This document shows, piece by piece, positions 47,473 to 59,340 of a DNA stretch of 64,000 nt. The position numbers and the translations under genes are program-made. Where the stretch lies: assembly GCA_031472005.1 (NCBI GenBank), contig PZJY01000002.1, positions 1,302,001 to 1,366,000 on the forward strand. The letters run 5' to 3'. Positions within the stretch are counted from its first letter, which is position 1; each line of letters starts with the position of its first letter. The stretch comes from Tetracladium setigerum. Its lineage: Eukaryota > Ascomycota > Leotiomycetes > Helotiales. The notes under the pieces are model-generated. The model ran no database searches. It was given only the letters and a program-made list of their open reading frames with translations, and was not told where the DNA came from.

Positions 47473-48099
47473 TTCTTAGATGGGATGCCGTCGTGTTTGG
47501 CGAAATATCCCCTATCGCATATAACCTGAGCATTTGATGTACATGGAAGAGCTATTGGTAGCATCTGAATTCGGGAGGAGCGGGCGTATCTTGGTTGTAA
47601 AGATAGTAGATGGTTCTTAGGACACTTCATACACATGGATAGGTGGGCAAAGTACCTAGTACACTGGATGATTAAACTGAGGGACGAGCAATCAAGGCAC
47701 TGGGTTGTACTTGTAGCAACCACGTTATTCAAGACTCGCCCAAGGATAGTCATTTGCTTCGAGTGATTCTGAAGGAATCGTGTGGACCTTACCTTATCTA
47801 GGTATCTAGGTAGTTTAGATATAGGACCTGAGGTACGGACGGAGTACTCTGGGACAATTTCCATCGTTGCGCGCACTATCACGTGACAGCAAAGATAATT
47901 TCCGCCAAGATATTTACTAGCGCGAACTGGAAAGGTTGGTTAGCAACCGCATTTCAAACTTCCAGCTTCAGCTTCACGACAACCTCCCTCTCCCACCATC
48001 CCAACTAATAGACTTTGCCAGTATCTACGCCCACTGCTATCCCGAGATACTGAATTCACCAAGTCCAGAACTCCCAAAACTTACCCGCTACCAGCCAAG
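47473..48099. other. Intergenic region, carrier to SR protein gene
   Basis: No gene seen. A minus-strand frame of 176 codons overlaps the carrier 3' end and has no domain. TCACGTGACA near 47880 is a possible E-box-like site about 220 bp upstream of the next gene. Confidence 0.5.
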
Positions 48100-49330
48100 A
48101 TGTCCCGCGGAGGAACCACTCTCTACGTCACTGTAAGCCTTTCTTGAGCTCCTTTCCTTCACCTCCTCCCATTCCCTATTCCCCATCCACCCATTCTTTC
48201 TTCACCCAAGATCCCAAGTCTGCAAGAATAATCTCTGACTTGTTCACAGGGCTTTGGACCCGGGACACGCGCTCGCGATCTAGCCTACGAATTCGAACGG
48301 TACGTCAGCCAAATGTCGATTTCTCGATGATCGACCCTACGATAATCCACCTATCCCCATCTTCCTCCTCCACCTCCTACGTCCCTCCCATGTCGAGACT
48401 CCGATGTCAATTCTGCATTAAACATCCCTTATCGCGCTGATAACTCCTCACAATCGATCGAGCGGTCGCGAACACACTAGACGAAATCAAGTCATCAGCT
48501 TCCATTTGAGCATTACTGTGGATGGGGAACCTGTGCAAATGCTCCTCTCTATCCTTTCTTACCAAAGAAGGTTTAACAGTTGTCTGACGTATGCTTTCAG
48601 TTATGGGCGACTCGTCCGCTGTGACATTCCTGCACCACGAAGCGCTGCTTCGCGTCTGTGAGTATTTCCGCTGTCCCTGTGATATGTATTCTAATATCGT
48701 TGACACCTAAAGTAGGTTTGCATTCGTCGAATATGAGAGCCGTCGTGATGCAGATGATGCCTATCATGAGATGCACAACAAGCGCATCAATCGCGACGAC
48801 CTCCTGAAGATTGAGGTAAGCCTTGATTAAGTTAACGTCAATAATCCCGCTTACGTAGTTTTAGTGGGCTCGTACTCCCCCGTCAGCTTCATGGCGTTTC
48901 GATACTGGTCGTGAACGCGAGGGGGCACCATCGAGCAGTAGAAGTGACCGTCGCCATTCTCCACGAGGTCGTCGCTCCCCCTCCCCTCGACGTAGTCGAG
49001 GTGGTGACTATTCCCCTCGAAAGGATGAGCGCCGTGACCGCGATTACGATCGACGGGATCGCGATCGTTCTCGCAGTCCAGATGATCGGTATGTGCTCTT
49101 TAGATTGGAGTTTTGTGTGCTGCCAATTTCTTGGTGACCAAACTGACACATTTCCAGTGACCGAGACACCAAGGTTGAGCGCGGTGACGAGACTCATGAA
49201 AATGGAACCAATGGTGAAGAGAGGAAAGGTGATTGTGATGCCCAAAGCTATTTCGAATTAAACTCACTGATACCAATTGCTAGTTGAAGACACACCCCCC
49301 GCGCATGATGAATTAGATACTGCTGAGTAG
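48100..49330 (+). CDS. SR-type pre-mRNA splicing factor (RRM plus RS domain)
   Basis: An RNA-binding protein with one N-terminal RRM and an Arg/Ser-rich tail, like fission yeast Srp1 and metazoan SRSF proteins. It acts in the nucleus in splice-site choice. I infer seven exons, 48100-48132, 48250-48299, 48601-48657, 48716-48815, 48865-49088, 49158-49228 and 49284-49330, giving 193 codons. RNP2 reads TLYVTGFG (about residues 7-14) and RNP1 reads RLFAFVEYES (about 46-55). After WARTPPSASWRF the tail has RGRRSPSPRRSR and RDRDRSRSPDDR. The acidic C-terminus ends DELDTAE. The intron 48300-48600 is long and could be alternatively spliced, as in many SR genes. Confidence 0.88.
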
Positions 49331-50208
49331 ATTGGTGCATTGCGTTTCGGGCACGAAAGCTGAGATCAAGGGTTACTTAATTGGTTGCTGACTGGTGCAT
49401 TCCTGGCTATTCCGTGTTTCTAGATTTCCATCCCTCCTAGCCTAGGCTTTCGATTCGATTCCAACGGTTCATCTCCGAGACAGCGATGGAAGTCCAAAAC
49501 TTATTTCCTCCATATTTTGCGTTTAATGCCCTTTGGTAGTTTAGCAATCAAAAGTTAAGGCGTCCGGGGAGTTTAACCTGGGTCTTGTTCTTTGTCTCCA
49601 AGAAGTACTTGCCGCTGTCTTTGTTGTGATTGTGATGTCAATTCTTTCGTTGCAAAGCATGTACCTCGGGCTCCTAAAGCGTGTGCACCTGAAACATGTG
49701 GAGGATCCCTGTATCCATCATATGAGTTTTTCCATTCCCAGAAAGGAGAGGCGGAAGCATGATCATGGTTATCTGTTTGGTAAGTTTAACCTTGAGAGAC
49801 AATTCGATAATTCAATTTGACGAATTGTTTTATTTAAAAATTTGCCCACATAATCTGTGGGAGCCTGTTTATAAGTCACCTGAAGACACACTCCCGCTTT
49901 TTGATCTGGCTGTTTATCAATTTTATTTTTTAAACTCGCGATTAAGGAATCTAGCAACCTTTGAAAGATTGCGCCACCTAGGAATGCTGAATTAATGGAG
50001 AAGTTTAGCTGCTATGGAGAACTAAGGACATTCATTTACGTGCAACTTCGTGAGTCCCTGCAAATCCTAGCACCAGCCCTTGTTGTTTTATATATAAAAA
50101 AGCAGAGCAAGCAAAACGCCGGAACATCCGACCTATTTCCACGGAACACGTCTCGGAACCACATCAAGATCGCATCATCGATAAATCTATCTTTCAGACT
50201 TTGAATGC
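49331..50208. other. Intergenic region between converging genes
   Basis: Nearly 880 bp between the stops of the SR-protein and bestrophin genes, AT-rich in the second half (49790-50100). Short frames only, with no domain. Probably two 3' untranslated regions. Confidence 0.5.
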
Positions 50209-51963
50209 TCACATCGGAAGATTTTGTCCCTTTGCGGCAATGACCTTGGTTCTCAATGCACTTCGAATCTCCACCTCGCTCTTTCCCTTCCACTCGTCAT
50301 GCCTGGAGTTGCTCAGCGGCCAAAGGGGTTTGTTGAGATGGGAGCTGTGATTAACGTGGGCGCCAAACTTTGGAGCAGGAGTGCTCATTAAGGTATCAAT
50401 CTCCTTGCTGAGCTCGTCGCAGAAAGCATCCAGGGGAAGATCGTTAACATCTCCGCCAAAAGGATTCTCCAATTCATCACCGATTGTTGCAATACCAAGA
50501 CTATGCGGGAGGTAATTAGCATAGCAATTTTCCAAAAATTTGTGATTTCAACTAACATAATGTAAGCTGCTGCAATTGTGCCAGGGATGGTGATCCATTT
50601 CAGTAGGATCAATAGCTGGAATGGGAGTAGATAGACGTAGAGCAGAACGACTTGAGATATCAAGATATTGTAGCCAATTGGGAGCGGAGTAGTGAGAACT
50701 CGCTCGGCGTTTCCAGCGGTGTCGGTCAAGCCAACAAGTGCATTCACTAGTTGATATTAGCTCTCAAGTTTCTCGAGGAAATGGAGATTTTATGCTTACT
50801 ATATTGACTCTGAAGTACAGTGGACTTCATTTGACCAGTTGCCACGATTTCCTCGAGGTAGGCACTCAAGTATGAGAGAACTTCCAACGGAAGATTGCCA
50901 AGGGGTCGGTCTGATCTCTTGATAGATTTTCGAGGATTAGAGATGCAAAATGGCAAGCCCAAACGTTCACCCAGGGTCTTAAAAGTGTTCTTCTTCTTGT
51001 CCAGCAAATGTTCCTCTTTGCCAGCCGCTTTGGCGTAAGTATCGAGATGGCCAACCAAACTCGCGATGTCGGGATAGTGTGCGTATGGCTCGAAACGAAG
51101 ACGATGCTTGGTTGCGACAGCAAAAGCCAAGATCAAATTCATGGCGGTAACCTTGCCCAGTAAGTCCTCTTTGGTATGACCCTCACGCTCGCTCACATGA
51201 ATCCACGTATATCGAGCTAGATTTCTCGAGTGGATGAGGAGAGTGCACCAAGCCTTGCGACCTTCGGAATATCGTTCGTAGGCGGTCGAGCTTCGGAAAG
51301 AAAGCGAGAGACCGACTACGAAACCTAGAACGGTGAGGAGAAGGGTGTTGACTCCGACTAGCCGTTCAAAGTCAGAAACTGAGTGCTAAACATGTTGTGT
51401 GAACATGGCACCAAACTTACGGTTAACACGTGGGTGGAGTTGATCGATGCAGGTGATTAGTGTGGCCCAGGATCCAATGCAAAAAATCTACGATATCCCA
51501 AGACTATTAGCATAACAAAGCAAAAGAAGAAAAAATCAAGAGAAGAGAAGCTACTGCAAGTAGATTTTATGGGTTCCATACTGGGACAATCATTCTCGGC
51601 ATAATGCTACCATGCATACGCAAGAAATAAGGAAGCTTAGAGTGACCATCCATGTCACGCGGGCCAGCCTAGAATTCCTTCCAGTTAGCAAGATGCCACA
51701 AACAGCTCATGCCATTGGGTGTTAAAGGGGAGACGTACAAAGTAATCCTCAAGGTCAACGCTGCTTTTCGCAGACATTGGGCGACTCAAGGAAACATCGG
51801 TCTCGAAGTGAGACTTGGTGATGACGAGGGGCTTCTTCTCGACCTCCACTTCCTTGGGATGATGATGGGCGGTATCTCCATTCTGGGCATTTCCTGCTGT
51901 CGCTGCTGCTCCGCCAGTCGAAACGGGAGGACCTCCTGCGGGAGCAGGGCCATCGTCGGACAT
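50209..51963 (-). CDS. Bestrophin-type anion channel (UPF0187 group)
   Basis: A membrane protein of the bestrophin/RFP-TM family, most of whose studied members are chloride channels. I infer six exons on the minus strand, 51739-51963, 51582-51668, 51421-51487, 50800-51357, 50557-50746 and 50209-50500, giving 472 codons. A disordered, Ala/Gly-rich N-terminus precedes LEDYF|AGPRDMDGHSKLPYF. The family motif FRSSTAYERYSEGRK follows the second hydrophobic segment. ENPFGGDVNDLPLDAFC lies near the end and corresponds to the conserved loop after the last membrane helices. The first intron (51669-51738) could be read through for 17 codons before a stop. The GTACGT donor, CTAAC branch and GPRDM junction support splicing. 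In fungi the physiological role is little known. Confidence 0.87.
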
Positions 51964-53005
51964 GATGGTGGTGGTAGTGGTGTTGGTGTTGTTGTGATGC
52001 GCGTGTTTCTGCGTATTTAGTACAGGAGGGATGGTGGATGTTGAGGAGAAGAAGGTACGTGGGTAGGAAAGTCAATTGAGAGAGATTTGAAGTGAAGTGA
52101 AATAAATGTTCAGGTGGAGGAGGTGAAGGTGAAGGGAAAGAGGTGAAGGGTAAGTTGATACAGTAAGTAGTAATGGTAATGGTAATCGCAATGCGACCAT
52201 GAAAAATGGAAGAATAAGGGGAATGAATGGGAAAGAAGATCTGGAGACGAAATAATTATTTCGACGGTGACAGGTCTTAACATACCTACAGCAGTACCTT
52301 CGTAGAGGAAGCACACGACCACCACACACACGGCGCCACTCCGCCGAGCACAGAAAAGGCGGGTGTAACTTGGCAGTCAAAATATAAAATTACACAAGAT
52401 GACAAGAAGAAGACAAGATTACAGGACGGACGTGGCCCTCGTCCTCCCCCTGACCCTTGACCCTTGACCCCCTTGACCCTAACCCTAGCATTATGACAGC
52501 CGCTCCGGCAAATGGTTGGCTCCCGTTGCGGGCGCATATTAGATCCCCCCTATTCAAAGTTAGGCAAAGTTACTGTACGGAGTAAACAGACTAAACAGTT
52601 AAACTTCCCCCTTCTCCCCCCGCCTTTCAGCTGCCCAGGCCAGCCAGAAACGCCCATAATGCTTGCAAGGCTTGTTACGGCTTAGCGTCGCACGATCGCC
52701 TCCTTATTATTAGACGCCGCTACGACCATCTCGCATTATGCGCCCAGTATGAGACTGCCACATCACAGCTGCCTCTGTCTGTCTACCTGTATACGGAATC
52801 GCAACACTTTCACTTCACCCTCTCTCTCTCTCTCTCCAGTGACCAATGCAATGTGTTTGAATTCATGAGCCTTGCTAGCCCGTCATTACATACAGCAGTC
52901 CAAGACTCCATGTGCAGGAAACAAGCATACAGTATGCTCTCCCTCGAGGCGAACCATCACCTCCGAATTCTACTCTATGTCTGAAGCCGTGTGCTAATTC
53001 TATAT
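51964..53005. other. Intergenic region upstream of bestrophin gene
   Basis: About 1 kb between two minus-strand genes. It contains GGT/GTT repeats just upstream of the bestrophin ATG (51965-51995), an AGG/GAAG purine stretch (52080-52150), the TGACCCT tandem array with telomere-like units (52451-52487) and a (CT)n run at 52820-52838. No gene recognised. Confidence 0.5.
52451..52487. repeat. Short TTGACCC tandem array ending in CCCTAA units
   Basis: Three TGACCCT-type units, one with extra C residues, run into TGACCCTAACCCTAG. The last part equals the common fungal telomere repeat CCCTAA, about one and a half units. It may be an interstitial telomere-like seed or a chance microsatellite. Confidence 0.55.
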
Positions 53006-56000
53006 TCATTTCTCGTGTTGCTCTGGTCGCCGATGCCTCGACAAGAGTTGAGACAAGATAAAATGATTGACGTCTTCATCAGCCCAATAGCTCAGGTGAC
53101 TTGCGATCGTACTAGTTCCAGCGGTGAGCCGTCATCCCAGAAAAGAAAGAAAGAGAAAATTATAAGAGATCAAAACTTACCTCATGGGATTGAAATCCAA
53201 GACGCTCCTAAACAGGACCTTTGTTAGCTACTAACTGCACCGATAGGAGGTAGACATACTCTTGAATGCTATAGTCTACTCTGCCTTTAGAATTCAAGGA
53301 TCGAACTTTGGCATCTTCACGCCGCATGTTCTTTTGAATTTCCCCAAGCTAGAACGCGACAATTAGTACAGTATCCATGATTGGTAGATTGAAGAGAGTA
53401 CACAACGTACGTCGTCGGTAGCATCCTGATCCTTTTGGTTTTTTCTTCTCTTCTCGAACCCTGCGTAGAGAGTCTCAATATCGTCATCTATCAAAGTCGG
53501 TACGTTTGATCCAGTACCATCACGATCCGCTGCTGCCGTATTTTCAGCCAGTTGCCGCTTTTTCTCGTTGGTCTTCTCTCTGAGGAGTGATGGCATCTCT
53601 GTCGATATAACGCCACCGTCTGCAGTATTAGGGCCCGCACCTGCTAGCTGCGATGGTGTTCTCGTCCGGGAGGGGGCTTCCATGCGTGCCACATCTTCAT
53701 TTGAAAGTCCCAGACTGCGATTGAGGATGCTGCTTGCAATTCCGGAACTCAGACTCGACCACAGTCCACTAACGCTCTGTCCAACTTTAGCACCAATGCC
53801 CGAAACGCTTCCAGAAAGTGTTCTTTTGGTATATGGTAGCACCTGTGGTTTGAGGGACGACATCGCAGGAGATATCAACGGTTCTAGGCGATATGAGATT
53901 GGATCCGAAGGGTAAAAGACATTGAAGAGCTGCTTCATCTTTGGCGAAGATATTGTATGTGGCATTTCATTGCCTTGCGGGAAAACTCTCGCGCTGCTTG
54001 CTAAGAACGGATCCTCCATGTGATCAGGATCAAGGGGCGATTCGGTAGGGCGAGCATCCTCACGAGAATGTCTGCCCAGTAAAATCTTTCCCTTGAGCAT
54101 TTGGAACAGACCGATTGGGGATCCCAAGCAGTAGAAATCTTCCACTTCAAAGTGAAATTCTAGATCACTGGCTAGAGTTCGATGCTCGTCATGCCGCTTT
54201 CGAGCTACCGATCCATGAACCTGAGCAATTTCTTTCTGGCGACATAAAATGTCAAAGAAGATTGCTGACCCAAGGGAGTGGCCAATCAGATTTACTTTGC
54301 CATTGAAAGAAGGATTGCGTTCTCGGAAAAGATTGTAGATTCGGTTGGATTCGGCCAACACGATCCGACTAATGTGTTCCCTGTAGCCGCTTTGATACAG
54401 CAGAATATCCAACGCGAGATCTGATATCAAGGAACGCACAAATGGAACTCCATCGGGGGTTATATCCTGAAGACTTGGGTACTCTTCTTCGTCACCAAAA
54501 GCATCACCGAGATCTTGCTCTTTTCGGCTCTGACGAACTCCTTTTTTAGGGAAGTCTAGGAGATGGCGCCAGCAGATGGGCAATACCTGAACACGACAAT
54601 TTTTTGGTAACTTATCTATCTCTGAGTTAAAAGCCTGTAGGTCTGCCGAATTTTCGTATACGTTCTTTAAGGTTTGCCTCAGGACATTGACATCATGAAT
54701 GAAATTCACAGACTCGGTCCTTACACGTTGTGTCAGCCTTGAGTATTACTGCAAGCAGGAGGGGGTTTTCGGGTACCTCATGCCCAAGCGCTGTCCAATC
54801 CCATGAGTGACAAGTATCAAATGCTCAATCTCACGCGCCTGGTTCTCGTTGTCACGGTCGTGGTAGTCATTGCGGATCTCCCTCTCATCCGCGTACCTCT
54901 CCGGCTCATCACCAAGTAATGGCTCACTGACTTTGGCTGGTTCCTTCACCTCAACTGGAGTATGAGAAATGCTTGGTGGGGCCGATTTTCGGTTGAGAAG
55001 TTTTTGTTGTTTTTCGTCCAGGTGCAAAGTGGTTGGTGTGTCTAACGAGCCTACAGCAGCAGTCAAAGGGGTTGCTGGTGCTTTAGGTTCCGGCTCTTTA
55101 GTCTTCGGATCCGTATAGCCCCTGACTAATTTAATCCCACTGAGATAACCTCCTCCTGCAAACTTTTGATACATAGTGCTGCTTAGCTTGGAAATATAGC
55201 TGTCTGCAGACAACCACGCGACCGTAGAGTCCTGGAAAGTTGCAACGCTATTCATATAAGCCCCGAAAAGGCGATAGGTTTGTGGAACAGATACCGGGCT
55301 GTCTTTGGCGGTACCAGCTTCAGGTGCTTGGTTGCTGGCAGTGGCTTTCAAGTTTTCGTACGAGGCCTTCGGGGTGGCCTCTCGTGAGCCTGAGGTTTTA
55401 CCAAACGCACCGGAAAGTGCCAAAGATTGGGGAGCTTCGCCGGGCTTTACGGAAGTCGGTCTGGATGCTTTGAGTGGCTTTGGATACCGGAAGGGCTTAA
55501 CTTTGAGATACCCTTCCTCGAGCTGCTGCGCCAGATTCTATTATAGAGTTAGATGGCCCTTTGAGAACGAAGGCATGTATTGGAGAGTTATGGGGATGTC
55601 AGAACGATTGTAACTAGTAATTTTGCCCAAAAAGTGGGAAGTCTAGAGGAGCTAGAGACTTACCTCTTCGCATGCTCTCAAATTCGAGCCTTCTGAATAG
55701 AACCAACTATGGCATTGTTAGACCGTAGGCATCGAAGCTTGTTCTAAAGATGAAAGAAAGACCATATCGCACTCTATCTTCCGGCCCAGAAGGCCAGATA
55801 AGTAAGAAAACAGTAGAAATTAATTCGTCTTAACGAGACGAAGTAAGAAGCATCCTCCTTACCTTCCTCGCCGCACTTCATACGTGGGGCCCAGCCAATA
55901 TACTGGGCTCAACTCTCTCTTTTCGATATCAACTTCGAAGAGAAAGTCTTCATGGACCGGAACCTTGACTTTTGACGCATCTAAGTCGCCCTCTAAAACA

Positions 56001-56685
56001 CTTGTCCGTCCATCATCTGGATGAATTGTTTCTCTATGGGGATCATCAAACTCATCAGCTAGCACCTGGTATTTGGTTTCGATGGCTCTCGAATCGTGTG
56101 CCGAGAAGGCGACAAATTTCTTCGGAACCGGTCCTGGTTTGTCTTCCTCCTGTGTGGTATTCAGCAGATTGGGCTTACGTTTAGGTATCTATGGCGTAAA
56201 TTTAGCCAGTGACCTGAGCATGCGGATTTGGACTTACTTACATCGACAGCATAGAACCATCTTGTATTTAAGGGCGGGCAGTCACTTGGGTAGCGCTTCG
56301 TACTGAGCCCATGGCCATGCTTACGGTCTCCCCCATGCTGATTCTTCAGGCCCGATCCTTCGCCGGGGACACTTATCGGCTTGGGTGTTGAAGAACGAGA
56401 GGGACCTCCTCCCCAAGAGGACATCGATTCCACGGCAGCAGATAAGTAGGACTTCTCAGCCTTCTCTTCCTTCGCTTTCACCTCCCCGGCAGAGAAAGAC
56501 GCAGAAGCAAGGGCAGGAGACGAAGGTTCCATGGTGGTAGATTGGCGGTCAAATCGACCGCCTGCGGGTTTGCTTGTCCAGAATTGTTGGGGGGCGAGGG
56601 AGTCTGAAATGTAGCTTTGTAGATTGCGAGTGACTACCTTCACGAATTTCGATTTCACTGCCAATGCGACGACGTTAAGCCTCAC
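53006..56685 (-). CDS. DDHD-domain phospholipase (PA-PLA1-like)
   Basis: A lipase of the intracellular phosphatidic-acid-preferring phospholipase A1 family, as in yeast Ddl1. I infer eight exons on the minus strand, 56242-56685, 55863-56188, 55664-55706, 54777-55537, 53411-54719, 53260-53348, 53181-53207 and 53006-53111, giving 1,034 codons. An N-terminal, Ser/Pro-rich region leads to a WWE-like block (DSRAIETKYQ, VYWLGPTYEVRRG). Further on come VTHGIGQRLGMR and the nucleophile elbow GHSLGSA. The DDHD ligands lie in VEDFYCLGSPIG, YPSDPISYRLEP and, across exon 8, ASHLSYWADEDV. Exon 7 is only 27 nt. The basic N-terminus (VKSKFVKVVTRNLQ) could target mitochondria, as reported for Ddl1. That is an inference. 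Confidence 0.85.
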
Positions 56686-57332
56686 GCGCTGGGTGAGGCA
56701 TCTCGTGAGCGGGTAGATGGTAGAAGATGAGATGGGAGGTTGAGAAGAGGATCACGAGTCTCTGAATATATATCCTCCTGCGCGTTTGCATTTGATGATG
56801 TTTGCAGCACATGAAAGCCGTCCGTGACGTCGGCAGCACGAGGCTCTACTCCGTACAGTACTGTAGGGTGGGGTGGCCCGATCCAATCATGTGCTCGCTT
56901 GCCCTGGCTCTTCTGCCAAGCTCAGATCGGTAATGGTAATGTACAGAGTGTACCGCGCTATGAATGTCCTTTTGAGAATGGAGTGAGTTGATATACCTAC
57001 CTACCTCTAGGCAGGTAGGTAGGCAGCTAGGTAATTTTGAGTTGAACCTTGTTTAATCACCAACATTACATTTATATATGGCTGTAGTGCGGCTTGCCTA
57101 CTATTCTATGCAAAAAGTAAGTATACACAAAACGCACGCAAGTACATCCCCCCAAAAGAAATTATCACAAAAACTTAAAGGCTTTTCAAGTTCCTTTCAA
57201 ATCCTTTCTCTTAACTGGCATAATTAGGTTAAAGTACGTCAGGTTCGTCCGACTGAGAGCTCTAGATACACATGGAAAGAACGGGGAAGTGTGCGTGTTG
57301 ATTCCTGAAGGGTACTCTTCGAGTAGAGGGAA
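56686..57332. other. Intergenic region, DDHD lipase promoter
   Basis: The promoter of the lipase gene and the 3' region of the RING/ankyrin gene, with ACCTACCTACC and GGTAGGTAGG stretches (56995-57030) forming an imperfect inverted repeat. No gene seen. Confidence 0.5.
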
Positions 57333-58328
57333 CTAAATCGCTAAGACACCGGCTTGCAGCAGCGAAGTCCAAGAGTCCCCCATGCCTCTCGCAAGTTCTG
57401 TCGCCGTTTGATGATCATCATCCCGGAAGCCTCTGACATCAGGGCCGTTTGCTGTCTCTCTTCCCACCTCCATTCCTGCAGCGGCCTGCTGGAACTCTCT
57501 TGGAAATGCCTGAGTCGAGACACCCGAGGCTAGCCACAACATCAACCAAACCACCTCCAGTTGATTTTTCAAAACTGCGACGTGAAGACCACATTTGCCG
57601 TTGTCAAGAGGGTCCTGGAACCTGAGAAGTTCACCTGGGGTCAAGTCCCCTTCATCCGAATCTTCTTCTATTGCCTTCAAAAGCTCGATGATGCCACCAA
57701 TATCACCCTCCGCACAGAGAGTCATGAAAGCTCGTGCTGGTCTTGCAGCTGGGTTGGCATCCAGGTAGGCCTCTTCGACAATCAGAGGAAGGATATCTAG
57801 ATTTTCTTGAAGACCACCCTCGTTGAGATATCTGGTGCAAACTTTGGGGTCGGTAAACCCTGCTCCAGGGGCAGTAACAATCGAATTGTTGCAGGCTGGA
57901 CAAGCAAGTGACAAGGCTATCTGTGGCGATTCGTCAAGGAGGCACTGCCTGCATATGTATTAGTGCTGTTCTTCTGACCTCTCTCGGTAGTCTATCGGAG
58001 AGCTTGAGAACAAGAGTGCAGCTCATAGGTATATCTCGTCGGAGGCTGAGAACGTAAGGGTTAACGGTTTCAAGATGTCTTCCCAACACAACTATTCGAA
58101 AACTCTGACCTTGGGAGATAAGACCAAACTCTCCGCATTTGATATTTAGAGATGATTACCTATAGCACCCTCTTCTGGGACTTACCAGTGAAAATGGCAA
58201 CCGCAACCCAACAGGAGATCGTCTGGTGCTATCGTTGACTCGCCAACATTGGAAGATGAAGCTTCATCGAAACTCTCAAAATCAAGCTCCACCGTCAAGC
58301 CTTGGGAACAAATCCTACACGTTGACAT
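57333..58328 (-). CDS. Small RING-like zinc-finger protein with ankyrin-like region
   Basis: The exact function is not known. There are two exons on the minus strand, 58186-58328 and 57333-57948, giving 252 codons. The N-terminus has eight potential zinc ligands spaced like a RING: C4 and C7, C42 and C44, H47 and C50, C64 and C67 (CRIC, CGCHFHWQC, CPAC). The last pair is joined to the rest only after splicing. The remainder is helical. It includes ARAFMTLCAEGDIGGIIELLKA and CGLHVAVLKNQLEVVWLMLWLA, which look like two ankyrin repeats. An E3 ubiquitin ligase role with an ankyrin protein-binding part is a reasonable guess. The third and fourth ligands are Cys-Cys, not Cys-His, so it is a variant RING. 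Confidence 0.75.
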
Positions 58329-58881
58329 GGTGGAAGAACAACTCGTCAGATTCGTAGCGTATCGATTGGATTGAATGGTGTTGTTCTGGGCAGAATTTGT
58401 TCGATGGTAGGCAAGGATTTTTAGGAGCTCCAGTAGTGAGCAAGGAAACGAAAAAGTTAAAGTGGGGCGGTCATAAAACCTCGACTGAAGTTTTAGCGGC
58501 CCGATGCTCAACCTGAACTCACATACAGCTTCTCAAAGTTGATGGATTTATCACGCTTGGGAGACGACCTATATGTGCTTCGGATACCATTTCTGAACAT
58601 TGCGATTTTCTTTTGCGCCTGCCAAGATTGGTGTTAGGGAGATAGTCTGTCGAAAAGAGTCAATTAGGTAGGTAGGTAGTGTACATTGTGCCCCGTAGCT
58701 ACTCCGATTGTCACTTTTCCTGTCGAGTTCTTCAGAGTGTCTCAATACCGGCGATGAGCAATCCTTCAGTAGTTCACGGCAACTTTAGTTCTATCCGTTC
58801 CTGTCTGCCATTACACACTTTCTGGATGCTATTCACACAAGCTCGGTTCGATGATACGAGTAAGCCAAATTACTTCTGGCT
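58329..58881. other. Intergenic region, RING/ankyrin promoter
   Basis: About 550 bp. A TAGGTAGGTAGG microsatellite is at about 58666-58680. A frame overlapping on the plus strand is a shadow of the thioesterase gene. No gene seen. Confidence 0.5.
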
Positions 58882-59340
58882 CTACGCCATAGCCTCCTTG
58901 CTCTTGGGCTGTTGGATATATTTGGTATGCGATCCAGTTGCCACCAGGGAAGACGAAGTCAGGTTGGTAATCCGAATTGTTGTGAAGGCAATAGACCTTC
59001 CAACTTTATTTGCTGTCGCTTCCACCTGGATAGTGTCTCCAACGACAGCCGTGCCGATATAGGTGACATGAATATCAATGCTAGCTCCTGATTTCTCCAG
59101 GCCAGAATGAGAGGCAATGGCAAGTCCTCCACTCCAATCCACCAAGGTAGCCGATACTGCGCCATGTACCGTTCCTCGTGAATTGACGTGAGGTTTTCCC
59201 AGGGTAAGTTGGGCCGTGATGCTTCCTTTGGTAGCCGAGACGATTTCAATATCGGCAAGCAGGAAGTCGTAGATTGCGCTGTTGCCTTTCATGTTTTGCC
59301 AAACAGAAGTGACATGTTGTAATTCGGCGGCTGTAGCCAT
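58882..59340 (-). CDS. Hotdog-fold acyl-CoA thioesterase (4HBT/ACOT13-like)
   Basis: A single-exon gene of 152 codons. The ATG at 59340 is chosen because it begins the conserved part (MATAAELQHVTSVWQNM). An upstream in-frame ATG at 59424 would add 28 residues of low-complexity sequence. The core VNSRGTVHGAVSATLVDWSGG carries the GxxHGG-like turn and the catalytic Asp region of PaaI/ACOT13-type thioesterases, which hydrolyse acyl-CoA to free CoA. A second strand-rich half with VGDTIQVEATANKVGRSIAFTT completes the hotdog fold. No peroxisomal or mitochondrial signal is obvious (it ends KEAMA). The physiological substrate is unknown. Confidence 0.87.
   Translation of the reverse strand: MATAAELQHVTSVWQNMKGNSAIYDFLLADIEIVSATKGSITAQLTLGKPHVNSRGTVHGAVSATLVDWSGGLAIASHSGLEKSGASIDIHVTYIGTAVVGDTIQVEATANKVGRSIAFTTIRITNLTSSSLVATGSHTKYIQQPKSKEAMA

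Noticed and set aside
47352..47882. A 176-codon minus-strand frame
   Set aside because: It overlaps the last exon of the carrier on the opposite strand and has no domain.
51669..51738. Read-through continuation of bestrophin exon 1 (RLPFNTQWHELF)
   Set aside because: It ends in a stop after 17 codons. Excluding it as a 70-bp intron joins LEDYF to AGPRDM exactly as the family requires.
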